From positions 1-52,587 of the forward strand of contig JALEFZ010000078.1 of NCBI GenBank assembly GCA_022760475.1: a stretch of 52,587 nt of DNA. Reading direction: 5' to 3'. The notes beneath the pieces were generated by a model that had not been told where the DNA came from, ran no database searches, and saw only the letters and a list, made by a program, of their open reading frames with translations. The translations under genes were made by a program, and so were the position numbers. Each line of letters opens with the position of its first letter. The stretch's first letter is position 1. Below, one piece after another: positions 1 through 7,962 of this stretch. Source of the DNA: Bacteroidia bacterium. GTDB lineage: Bacteria; Bacteroidota; Bacteroidia; J057.

Positions 1-705
1 TACAAACTCATAGCCTTTAAGTTGATTTAGACCCGCCAGATACATGGCTTTTTCTTGTTCAAAGCTGATCTCATCACAGGAAGGAGTATTGAAGTTATCA
101 CCCAGCCCACTCTTTTCAACCCGCATGACTGCCATGCCTTTTTCTGTCAGGGTACCCAGAAGTTTTTTGTAGGGATGCCATGAAGAAAGGTTATCAATAG
201 AACTACAGGAAGCAGAAGGGATAAAAAGAACAGCTGGCATTTTCTCCAATTGTTCGGAGGGTGTCAAGGTAATAGTCCTTAAAAAACCTCCTTCAAATGG
301 AACCTCGTCATATATTACCTGGCCAAGTCCTGGATCTTCTTTTGTTTTTGCCAGCAATATACCCGTCACTTCGATCGTTTGTCCCCCACGCCACAGCTTT
401 ATACTGACAGGATCCCCTCCACGATAACTGGAAAGAATCATCTCGTAGTCATAGGGGTTTTTAATGGTGCTGTCACCGATGGAGAGCAACACATCCTTCT
501 CTCGTATTTCTAATACTTCTGCAGAACCATCAGGAATTATGGTCGATATATACACCCCGGTGGGATTTTCCAAGCCCAATTCAGTCGCCATTGCCTTCGT
601 TACCGATGATACTTGGGCTCCAAAGTCTACCTGCCGACGGAGGTTTTGGGAACATAAAACAGAGATGGAAAATAGTAAGGAAATAAACAAGAGATGCCTT
701 TTCAT
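1..705 (-). CDS. PDZ-domain alpha/beta hydrolase, partial (C-terminus beyond window)
   Basis: The frame is open from an ATG at 705 to the window edge, giving 235 residues. It opens with a signal peptide (MKRHLLFISLLFSISVLCSQ), so the protein is exported. Residues of about 30-115 look like a PDZ domain: a GVYISTIIPDGSA stretch, then a DVLLSIGD stretch and a GGDPVSIKLWRGGQ strand pair. After about residue 150 the chain has the look of an alpha/beta hydrolase N-terminal core: a strand MPAVLFIPSASC, then MRVEKSGLGDN, which matches the 'DKRGxGxS' turn that precedes the nucleophile elbow in such peptidases and esterases. The catalytic serine would lie outside the window. The substrate is unknown. 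The gene stands alone; the nearest upstream gene ends 412 bp away. Confidence 0.75.
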   Translation of the reverse strand, partial: MKRHLLFISLLFSISVLCSQNLRRQVDFGAQVSSVTKAMATELGLENPTGVYISTIIPDGSAEVLEIREKDVLLSIGDSTIKNPYDYEMILSSYRGGDPVSIKLWRGGQTIEVTGILLAKTKEDPGLGQVIYDEVPFEGGFLRTITLTPSEQLEKMPAVLFIPSASCSSIDNLSSWHPYKKLLGTLTEKGMAVMRVEKSGLGDNFNTPSCDEISFEQEKAMYLAGLNQLKGYEFV

Positions 706-1117
706 GGATTTAGTTTTTTGGTTTCAAAAATCAGGTATTGGCGTAGCTGTCTGACTTGGCTAAATGGGAATTATCCAACTAAATAAAGACCATGTGTCAT
801 TGGAATAACTATTTTTCCCTTCAAAATATTACATAGAATTCCCTCCAGAGAGTAAGGGATTTAAAATAGTCCACGGCCCAAAAAGGATAAGATGATGAAT
901 GATGAGTGGTAAATATTGAGGGATTGCTCAGCCATGGACTAGATTTAAGAATAATTATCTATACATTCTTACATCTTAATGTCTTCACCAAGTCAGTCAG
1001 GATTGCTTCTATTTGCCCTTGGTACATAAAAACCAATAAAGACTTACTAGGCGCCTTCAAATAGCTAAATCTCCTGTGAACTTATTGGCAACAATCCAAG
1101 ACAGGACACAAGCTGTG
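706..1117. other. gene-free stretch
   Basis: I see no convincing coding region, RNA gene or strong hairpin here. It must hold the promoter of the leftward PDZ-hydrolase gene and the 3' end of the carB transcript, but no clear TAnnTTTG match was found for that gene. Confidence 0.4.
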
Positions 1118-1342
1118 TTAAAGGATACCTGTCTCTGTCAGAATCTGGTAAACTCCTACTCCAAGCAACAGCAAACCCAGGAGTGCATAGAAAACTCTTG
1201 CACCAGCTCGGGTAAATATCTTCACAAAAAACCTGGCCCTGCTGTGTTCAAAGTAGAAATCCCAATTAAAAATGCTTGCCAGGAGGGAAAATCCCCCACC
1301 GGCAATCAGTAATATAGCTACTAATAGATCTATTCCTTCCAT
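1118..1342 (-). CDS. Small membrane protein, Imm17 (immunity protein 17)-like
   Basis: This 74-residue protein has two hydrophobic helices (about residues 5-25 and 50-68) around a short polar stretch with the motif RARFFVKIFTRAGARVFY. That arrangement and motif resemble the Imm17 family, a small Bacteroidota membrane protein family predicted to be an immunity protein. It starts 28 nt after the carB stop on the same strand and is probably transcribed with carB. There is no toxin gene beside it, so an immunity role is not supported locally; a housekeeping membrane function is equally possible. The family match is by recall of the motif, not by a search. Confidence 0.65.
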   Translation of the reverse strand: MEGIDLLVAILLIAGGGFSLLASIFNWDFYFEHSRARFFVKIFTRAGARVFYALLGLLLLGVGVYQILTETGIL

Positions 1343-1370
1343 TTTTGCTTAGCTCTTTTGTTCCCCATAT

Positions 1371-4187
1371 CTATCGGGAAAGGTACATATTCCTTTCGTT
1401 ATATGCTTTTACGAAGAATGGATCTTGCAAGTCTTTGATAAAGTAGATTTTTTCACCTGTTGACTTCATTTCAGGTCCAAGTGCCTTATCTACATTCGGG
1501 AATTTGTGGAAGCTAAAGACAGGTACTTTGATGGCATAGCCTTCCAATTTTGGTTTGAACACAAAGTCCTTTAATTTATGCGTACCAAGCATGATTTTGG
1601 TGGCATAATTTACATAAGGAATCTGGTGAGCCTTGGCTATGAAGGGTACGGTACGAGAAGCCCTCGGATTGGCCTCAATGATGTATACCTTCTCGTCTTT
1701 GACTGCAAACTGTATGTTGATGAGTCCTTTTACCTGCATGGCAAGGGCGAGCTTCTTGCTGATTTCTTCAACCTGAGCGATTACACCCTCACTAAGGTCA
1801 AAGGTAGGCAATACAGCCATAGAGTCTCCAGAGTGAATCCCTGCAGGCTCGATATGCTCCATCATCCCGATGATTCTCACATCCTCACCGTCGCAAATGG
1901 CGTCTACCTCTCCTTCAATTGCCATATCCAGGAAGTGGTCCACAAGTACTTTGTTTCCAGGCACTTTGGACAGGATGCCAATCACATGCTTCGTCAATTC
2001 CTCATCATTGATGACGATCCTCATGTCCTGCCCCCCCAGTACATAAGATGGCCTTACCAGAACAGGATAACCTACCCTTCTTGCTACTTCAAGGGCTTCT
2101 TCAGCATTCGAAGCCTCTCCAAAGTCAGGATAAGGAATCTCAAGATCTCTCAGCAAAGAGGAGAAACGGCCCCTGTCCTCAGCCATGTCCATCATGTCAA
2201 AGCTGGTTCCGAGGATATTGATCTTATATCTATCCAGCTTTTCAGCCAGTTTCAAGGCGGTCTGGCCACCCAACTGTACAATTACCCCTTCAGGCTTTTC
2301 ATGCTGGATAATGTCATAAATGTGTTCCCAGAATACCGGCTCAAAATATAATTTATCTGCAACATTGAAGTCAGTTGAAACTGTCTCAGGATTACAATTA
2401 ATCATGATGGTCTCAAAGTTCTCTTCCTTGGCTGCCAGTACCCCATGTACACAGCAGTAATCAAATTCGATTCCCTGCCCAATGCGGTTTGGTCCTGAAC
2501 CAAAGATTACCACTTTCTTCTTATCCTCACTTACAATGGATTCATTCTCATTGTCAAAGGTAGAATAGTAATAAGGTGTTTCGGCTTCAAACTCAGCTGC
2601 ACAAGTATCTACCAGTTTGTAGACCCTTTTTACATCTTGGGCAATTCTGGTTTTGTACACCTGGCTTTCCAGACATCCTAAAAGGTGAGCTATCTGGCGA
2701 TCAGAGTAGCCATTCTTTTTGGCCTCCAACATCAACTCCTGAGGAATGGTGTCAATGGTATATCTGGTCAGTTCTTTTTCGATGGTAACCAGGTACTCTA
2801 TTTCATTGAGGTACCACATGTCGATTTTGGTAGCCTCATAGATATCTTTGAGGGGAACGCCGAGGTGCATGGCATCCTTAACATGGAAAATCCTGTCATC
2901 TTTTGGATTTCTAAGGCTATCCATGATTTTTTCCAGGTCTCTCAGTTCTTTTCCATCTGCCCCCATACCATTTCGTCGAACCTCAAGAGACTGACATGCT
3001 TTCTGCAAAGCTTCGTTGAATGAGCGTCCGATCCCCATTACCTCACCTACAGCTTTCATTGATAGTCCAAGGTGTGGATCAGCTCCGTGAAACTTGGCGA
3101 AGTTCCATCTGGGTATCTTTACAATTACATAGTCGAGTGTAGGCTCAAAGAATGCCGAAGTATTCTTCGTGATTTGGTTACTCAACTCATCAAGGCGATA
3201 GCCTACGGCCAATTTGGCTGCGATTCGAGCAATTGGATATCCGGTGGCTTTGGAAGCCAGGGCTGAGCTCCTTGATACCCTTGGGTTGATCTCGATCACG
3301 ATGATTTGGGTACCATCTGGATTGGTTGAAAACTGCACGTTACACCCTCCGGCAAACTCTCCCAATTCATCAAGGATTCTGAAGGCATAATCCCTCATTG
3401 CCTGATAAACGGTATCGGGCAGGGTCATTGGTGGAGCGACTGTGATGGAGTCTCCCGTGTGAACCCCCATTGGGTCAAGGTTTTCGATGGTACAGACCAC
3501 GATCTTGTTACCTGCCAGGTCTCTCATTACCTCAAGCTCATACTCCTTCCAGCCATATACACTTTGCTCTACAAGCACTTCATGCACAGGGCTGGCCTGA
3601 AGACCTCTTTGCAGCAGCAAATCAAAATCCTTGGGATCATTGACAAAGGCTCCTCCTGCTCCTCCAAGGGTATAGGACGCCCTTAGAACAAGCGGAAACC
3701 CAATTCGCTGGGCGATCTCTTTTCCTTTGAGAAAGGAGTTGGCAGTTTCTGCTTTTGCTACCGGGATGCCAATTTGCATCATGGTCTGGCGAAACAGCTC
3801 TCTGTCCTCTGCTTTATTGATAGCGGTTACATCTGCCCCAAGTATCCTGACGTTATACTTCTTCCACAAACCTGCCTTGTGGCATTCCATGGCAAGGTTT
3901 AACGCAGTTTGACCGCCCATGGTGGGCAAAACAGCATCAATCTGCTGCTCCTGAAGAATCTTCTCAATAGAAGTTTTGTCCAGGGGAAGGAGATATATTT
4001 TGTCTGCTGTGACGGGGTCGGTCATAATGGTAGCAGGGTTAGAGTTTATCAAGACGACCTTGATACCCTCTTCTCTCAGCGCAAGCGAAGCCTGCGATCC
4101 GGAATAATCAAACTCACAAGCCTGCCCAATTACGATGGGACCACTACCTATGATAAGAACCGATTTGATGGATGTGTCTAATGGCAT
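1371..4187 (-). CDS. carB: Carbamoyl-phosphate synthase large subunit, lacking the C-terminal allosteric domain
   Basis: CarB makes carbamoyl phosphate from bicarbonate, ammonia (channelled from CarA) and two ATP, feeding pyrimidine and arginine synthesis in the cytoplasm. Both homologous halves are visible. The first pre-ATP-grasp starts with LIIGSGPIVIGQACEFDYSG and continues into an ATP-grasp domain with VEINPRVSRSSALASKATGYP. The second starts near residue 557 with VVIFGSGPNRIGQGIEFDYCC and ends in the ATP-grasp motif IIEANPRASRTVPF. At 938 residues it stops right after GPEMKSTGE, where E. coli CarB (about 1070 residues) continues into the MGS-like domain that binds UMP, IMP and ornithine. 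Short CarB proteins ending in a similar MYLS tail are, to my knowledge, normal in flavobacteria. carA is not in the window. A good promoter lies just upstream. Confidence 0.96.
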   Translation of the reverse strand: MPLDTSIKSVLIIGSGPIVIGQACEFDYSGSQASLALREEGIKVVLINSNPATIMTDPVTADKIYLLPLDKTSIEKILQEQQIDAVLPTMGGQTALNLAMECHKAGLWKKYNVRILGADVTAINKAEDRELFRQTMMQIGIPVAKAETANSFLKGKEIAQRIGFPLVLRASYTLGGAGGAFVNDPKDFDLLLQRGLQASPVHEVLVEQSVYGWKEYELEVMRDLAGNKIVVCTIENLDPMGVHTGDSITVAPPMTLPDTVYQAMRDYAFRILDELGEFAGGCNVQFSTNPDGTQIIVIEINPRVSRSSALASKATGYPIARIAAKLAVGYRLDELSNQITKNTSAFFEPTLDYVIVKIPRWNFAKFHGADPHLGLSMKAVGEVMGIGRSFNEALQKACQSLEVRRNGMGADGKELRDLEKIMDSLRNPKDDRIFHVKDAMHLGVPLKDIYEATKIDMWYLNEIEYLVTIEKELTRYTIDTIPQELMLEAKKNGYSDRQIAHLLGCLESQVYKTRIAQDVKRVYKLVDTCAAEFEAETPYYYSTFDNENESIVSEDKKKVVIFGSGPNRIGQGIEFDYCCVHGVLAAKEENFETIMINCNPETVSTDFNVADKLYFEPVFWEHIYDIIQHEKPEGVIVQLGGQTALKLAEKLDRYKINILGTSFDMMDMAEDRGRFSSLLRDLEIPYPDFGEASNAEEALEVARRVGYPVLVRPSYVLGGQDMRIVINDEELTKHVIGILSKVPGNKVLVDHFLDMAIEGEVDAICDGEDVRIIGMMEHIEPAGIHSGDSMAVLPTFDLSEGVIAQVEEISKKLALAMQVKGLINIQFAVKDEKVYIIEANPRASRTVPFIAKAHQIPYVNYATKIMLGTHKLKDFVFKPKLEGYAIKVPVFSFHKFPNVDKALGPEMKSTGEKIYFIKDLQDPFFVKAYNERNMYLSR

Positions 4188-4204
4188 CTACCGAAAAATT
4201 TTGG

Positions 4205-4235
4205 CAAAATTAGCAGGAATTGACTCAAGGTCAAA
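4205..4235 (-). promoter_or_regulatory. Predicted carB promoter (Bacteroidota -33/-7)
   Basis: Read on the minus strand, TTTG (4235-4232), a 19 bp spacer and TAATTTTG (4212-4205) match the phylum consensus TTTG-N19/20-TAnnTTTG. The -7 box ends 17 nt before the carB ATG. The match is seen directly; activity is inferred. Confidence 0.55.
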
Positions 4236-4345
4236 GCGCATAATTGAATTAAGCTAAAAAATGATATTTATTTCCATTTTCAAATGGAAGATCAATTTAG
4301 TCTGGATTTTTATAAAAATAGCTTCAATATGCCTGCTTTCTTGTC

Positions 4346-4376
4346 TTGACTATCAATTCATAACCCCCTAACTTTG
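4346..4376 (+). promoter_or_regulatory. Predicted queA promoter (Bacteroidota -33/-7)
   Basis: TTG (4346-4348), a 20 bp spacer and TAACTTTG (4369-4376) match the Bacteroidota promoter consensus. Transcription would start about 30-35 nt before the queA ATG. It is divergent from the carB promoter in the same intergenic region. Confidence 0.6.
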
Positions 4377-4419
4377 TCTGTCATTTTATATCATTCATAT
4401 CACGCAAAGATCCTCGCCC

Positions 4420-5472
4420 ATGGCAATGAAATTGTCTGCCTTTAATTTCGAAATTCCCGAAGACCTTATCGCCCAACATCCCCATGAGCCCCGCGATGAA
4501 TGTCGTCTGCTAGTAGCACATAGAGATACCGGAAAGATAGAACATAAGTTATTTAAGGATATCCTCGAATACTTTGATGAAGGTGATGTCATGGTACTTA
4601 ACGATACCAAGGTATTTCCAGCAAGATTGATAGGTAAAAAAGAAAAAACGGGAGCCCAAATTGAAGTTTTTCTATTGAGAGAACTTCAGGCCAAACAAAA
4701 ATTGTGGGATGTATTGGTTGAACCTGCTCGTAAAATACGTGTTGGTAACAAACTATTTTTTGGAGAAAATGACCTCATTGCTGAGGTTGTAGATAACACA
4801 ACTTCTCGTGGAAGGACCATTAGATTCCTTTTTGACGGAGAGAATGAAGAACTCCACCAACTTATCGACAAATTGGGTAAGACTCCTGTTCCTCCATATA
4901 TCACCAGAGAGGTCACGGAACAGGACAGAGATGATTACCAAACTGTATATGCCAAAAGCGTAGGTGCTGTTGCTGCTCCTACAGCAGGCCTCCACTTTAC
5001 CAGAGAATTGCTCAAGCGTTTTGAGCTGAAAGGTGTAGAAGAAAACTACATTACTCTTCATATCGGTATTGGAACCTTTAATCCGGTAGAGGTAGAAGAC
5101 CTTTCGAAGCACAGGATGGATTCAGAACATTTCATGATTCCACAAGACACCAGGGAGATGGTCAACCATGCCAAGAAATCCAAAAAGAGAGTCCTGGCGG
5201 TTGGTAACTCCGTCATGCGCTCTTTGGAATCTGCGGTTTCTGCCAGTGGTATGCTGAATCCCCTCGAAGGATGGACAGATAAGTTTATCTACCCACCCTA
5301 CGAATTCAAAATCGCTAATACATTTCTGACGAACCTTCATCGTCCCAAGTCTACACTTTTGATGATGACTGCAGCATTCATGGGTTATGAATTCATGATG
5401 GAGGCTTATGAAGAAGCATTGAAAGAGAAATACAGATTTTACAGCTATGGTGATGCCATGTTGATCCTGTAA
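4420..5472 (+). CDS. queA: S-adenosylmethionine:tRNA ribosyltransferase-isomerase
   Basis: QueA transfers and isomerises the ribosyl moiety of AdoMet onto 7-aminomethyl-7-deazaguanine in tRNA, giving epoxyqueuosine, the penultimate step of queuosine synthesis. The 350-residue length is usual for the family. Recognisable stretches are [23 protein letters not shown] near the N-terminus, [41 protein letters not shown] and a C-terminal [15 protein letters not shown]. Start codons at 4420 and 4426 are both possible (MAMKLS); the first is used here. It is a single-gene unit between its own promoter and a strong terminator. No other queuosine gene is nearby. Confidence 0.96.
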   Translation: MAMKLSAFNFEIPEDLIAQHPHEPRDECRLLVAHRDTGKIEHKLFKDILEYFDEGDVMVLNDTKVFPARLIGKKEKTGAQIEVFLLRELQAKQKLWDVLVEPARKIRVGNKLFFGENDLIAEVVDNTTSRGRTIRFLFDGENEELHQLIDKLGKTPVPPYITREVTEQDRDDYQTVYAKSVGAVAAPTAGLHFTRELLKRFELKGVEENYITLHIGIGTFNPVEVEDLSKHRMDSEHFMIPQDTREMVNHAKKSKKRVLAVGNSVMRSLESAVSASGMLNPLEGWTDKFIYPPYEFKIANTFLTNLHRPKSTLLMMTAAFMGYEFMMEAYEEALKEKYRFYSYGDAMLIL

Positions 5473-5493
5473 ATGATTATTATAATTGAGCTT

Positions 5494-5525
5494 AAGGCTG
5501 CCTTCTTTTGAGGCGGCCTTTTTTT
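5494..5525 (+). terminator. Intrinsic terminator of queA
   Basis: A 9 bp stem (AAGGCTGCC 5494-5502 with GGCGGCCTT 5512-5520, one G-T wobble) is followed by a run of T, 21 bp after the queA stop. Confidence 0.85.
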
Positions 5526-5609
5526 ATGGAAGAATATGTTTAATAGGCAGTCAATTTTTTCATGGCTGTCCTTGTCCTATTTATCCCTTAAGTGCAGATG
5601 TTCAAAAAA

Positions 5610-5645
5610 AATAGGCTATCCTTTTTGGGGACAGCCTATTTTTCA
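5610..5645 (-). terminator. Terminator between convergent queA and clpX
   Basis: AATAGGCTATCC (5610-5621) pairs with GGACAGCCTATT (5629-5640), with A-rich sequence on the left and T-rich sequence on the right. It can act in both directions and is the natural end of the clpP-clpX transcript, 21 bp beyond the clpX stop. Confidence 0.8.
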
Positions 5646-5661
5646 TCTGTAGAGCCAGTAT

Positions 5662-6885
5662 TTATCCGGCTTTTCTAAAATCTATAAGATTTGCTGCAAA
5701 GAGCTTTTCTTCTGCCATGTCAAGGGTGATATGAAAATGTTTCTCCTCGCTATCGGGCATGTCATACATGAGGTCGAGCATAATAGCTTCAAAAATTGAT
5801 CTCAATCCCCTCGCTCCCAACTCAAGATCCAGAGATCTATTTACGATTGTATCAAGCACTTCCTCCTCAATACTGAGGGTTTTACCTTCAAAAGAAAAGA
5901 TTTTCTCGTATTGCTTGACCAAAGAGTTCTTTGGTTCCACCAAAATTCTTCTCAATGCTTTTTCATCCAGAGGATTCAGGTGTGTCAGGACTGGAAGTCG
6001 ACCAATGATCTCAGGAATCAAGCCATAAGAACGTAGGTCTGCAGGCTGTACATAACGAATCATGTTGCCTTTAGAAACGTTGTCAAACTTGGTAGATGAG
6101 CCATAACCAATGGTTTTTACAGAAATCCTGTTGGCGATGGTTCTTTCCATTCCTTCAAATGCACCTCCACAAATGAAAAGAATATTCTTGGTATCAATCT
6201 GAACGAGGCTTTGCTCCGGATGCTTTCTCCCACCCTTAGGTGGTACATTCGCGACAGAACCTTCAAGCAATTTCAAAAGAGCCTGCTGAACCCCTTCTCC
6301 ACTCACATCTCTGGTGATTGAAGGATTGTCTGATTTACGTGCAATTTTATCAACCTCATCAATGTAGATGATGCCCTTTTCTGCTGCCTCTACATCGTAG
6401 TCAGCTTCTTGTAGCAACCTTACCAGGATGCTTTCCACATCTTCACCTACATATCCTGCTTCTGTAAGTACAGTCGCATCAGCGATACAAAATGGCACAT
6501 TCAGAAATCGAGCAATGGTTCTGGCCAATAAAGTCTTGCCTGTTCCGGTTTGACCTACCATCAGCACATTGCTTTTCTCCAACTCCACTCCATCATCCAT
6601 GGCCTCCATGCTCATTACCCTGCGATAATGGTTGTAGACAGCTACTGAAAGGACTTTCTTAGCCTCATCTTGCCCAATAACATATTGATTAAGATGATCC
6701 ATGATTTCCTTCGGTCGAGGAACTCTATTGATTACCGTCGCTGGCTTCTCCTTGAATTCCTCCTCAATGATGGTGTTGGCATGGGCAACACAATTCTCGC
6801 AAATGTGAGCCCCTCCATAACCAGCTAGAAGGATTCTCACTTCATGCTTCGATCGGCCACAGAAGGAACAGCTCTCGTTTCTCAT
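5662..6885 (-). CDS. clpX: ATP-dependent Clp protease ATP-binding subunit ClpX
   Basis: ClpX is the hexameric AAA+ unfoldase that recognises tagged substrates and threads them into ClpP. The N-terminal zinc-binding domain has Cys6, Cys9, Cys29 and Cys32. Walker A is GQTGTGKT (111-118), Walker [10 protein letters not shown] (172-180), and the substrate-gripping pore loop GYVGED (144-149). The ClpP-docking loop reads IGYG near residue 259 where E. coli has IGFG, a conservative change. At 407 residues the protein is slightly shorter than E. coli ClpX (424). It starts 15 bp after the clpP stop on the same strand, so the two form an operon. Confidence 0.97.
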   Translation of the reverse strand: MRNESCSFCGRSKHEVRILLAGYGGAHICENCVAHANTIIEEEFKEKPATVINRVPRPKEIMDHLNQYVIGQDEAKKVLSVAVYNHYRRVMSMEAMDDGVELEKSNVLMVGQTGTGKTLLARTIARFLNVPFCIADATVLTEAGYVGEDVESILVRLLQEADYDVEAAEKGIIYIDEVDKIARKSDNPSITRDVSGEGVQQALLKLLEGSVANVPPKGGRKHPEQSLVQIDTKNILFICGGAFEGMERTIANRISVKTIGYGSSTKFDNVSKGNMIRYVQPADLRSYGLIPEIIGRLPVLTHLNPLDEKALRRILVEPKNSLVKQYEKIFSFEGKTLSIEEEVLDTIVNRSLDLELGARGLRSIFEAIMLDLMYDMPDSEEKHFHITLDMAEEKLFAANLIDFRKAG

Positions 6886-6900
6886 TATTAGATTTTATTG

Positions 6901-7617
6901 TTATGCAGAAGTACCTCCGCCCAAGACTTCGTCTACAAGACCATATTCTTTGGCCTCAATGGATGTAAACCAGTTGTCACGATCCGAGTCTTTCTCGATG
7001 GTAGCGATGTCTTTCTTGGTATGACGAGCAATGATGGCATAAAGCTCATTTTTTACTCTGTTCATCTCATTGACATAGATGTTCAGGTCAGAAGCCTGTC
7101 CTTGAGTTCCCCCCAATGGCTGGTGAATCATTACCCTTGAGTGAGAAAGCGCAGAACGCTTGCCTTCAGCACCAGCGGTAAGTAAAACAGATCCCATAGA
7201 AGCTGCCATACCAGTAACGATAGTAGCCACATCAGGGCTTACCAATTGCATGGTATCATAGATTCCCAATCCGTCATATACAGATCCTCCGGGGGAGTTG
7301 ATGTAAATATTGATGTCTTTGCTGCTGTCAGTTGACTGCAAAAACAGAAGCTGAGCACTTACAATATTTGCAACTTGAGGCATGATTGCCATGCCTAAGA
7401 AGATGATCCTGTCCATCATCAAACGCGAGAAAACGTCCATTGCGATGACATTCATGGATCTTTCCTCAATGATATTAGGAGTAAGTCCATAAATACCGGG
7501 AACAGTTGTATACTGCTTGTTCATCTCCTTTTGATAGTCATGCAAAGTAAGGCTGCTTTTGCCCATATGCATGGACCAGTATTTTTGAAATTCGTTGTTT
7601 TGCATTGAATCCATCAT
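6901..7617 (-). CDS. clpP: ATP-dependent Clp protease proteolytic subunit
   Basis: ClpP forms the double-ring serine protease chamber partnered by ClpX. The catalytic triad is visible as Ser140 in GMAASMGS, His165 in MIHQP and, by alignment with E. coli, Asp214 in DRDNWF. The 238-residue reading includes a longer N-terminus than mature E. coli ClpP (193). ATGs at 7617, 7614 and 7605 are all possible, and the extension of about 40 residues may be a propeptide or a Bacteroidota-specific N-terminus. No trigger-factor gene is adjacent. The gene is first in the clpP-clpX operon. Confidence 0.97.
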   Translation of the reverse strand: MMDSMQNNEFQKYWSMHMGKSSLTLHDYQKEMNKQYTTVPGIYGLTPNIIEERSMNVIAMDVFSRLMMDRIIFLGMAIMPQVANIVSAQLLFLQSTDSSKDINIYINSPGGSVYDGLGIYDTMQLVSPDVATIVTGMAASMGSVLLTAGAEGKRSALSHSRVMIHQPLGGTQGQASDLNIYVNEMNRVKNELYAIIARHTKKDIATIEKDSDRDNWFTSIEAKEYGLVDEVLGGGTSA

Positions 7618-7781
7618 AAGTCCTGATTGATAAAGGTAATTATTATTTGTCTATAAATGCTAATTCAAAAGAAGAAATGGATGCCAGCCCTACTTACTCA
7701 ATAACGAAGAAAGCAGAGGAATCTGATTTAGTTTTCAGCTAATATGGCACCATCTCTACAAGAGGGCAAAAATTCTTCCGA

Positions 7782-7819
7782 AAATATTATTCCTTAATGG
7801 TCATTTTAGAATAATATTT
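7782..7819. promoter_or_regulatory. 11-bp perfect inverted repeat between clpP and the protease gene
   Basis: AAATATTATTC (7782-7792) and GAATAATATTT (7809-7819) are exact reverse complements separated by 16 bp, in the 345 bp gap between divergent clpP and the secreted protease gene. There is no G+C-rich stem or T-run, so it looks more like a protein-binding site than a terminator. No TAnnTTTG match was found for either gene; a weak variant TAATTTTA lies at 7926-7933. Confidence 0.4.
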
Positions 7820-7962
7820 GATTTTTCAAGTTTGACCAATTAGGAACAATCATTCAAAAGCAAACCCTTCACACAGCAATAACAAGGGTTCAGCTCAATT
7901 TGTGACAACTTCGCGCAAAATCTTTTAATTTTAATACTCTTACAGAACCATAAGAAAAAAAT

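Noticed and set aside
1118..1342. Toxin-immunity pair at carB
   Set aside because: No candidate toxin gene is present on either side; only the small Imm17-like protein is seen.
1578..2351. 257-residue frame on the plus strand inside carB
   Set aside because: It is antisense to a highly conserved carB region, has no recognisable domain and no start signals; it is a shadow of carB codon use.
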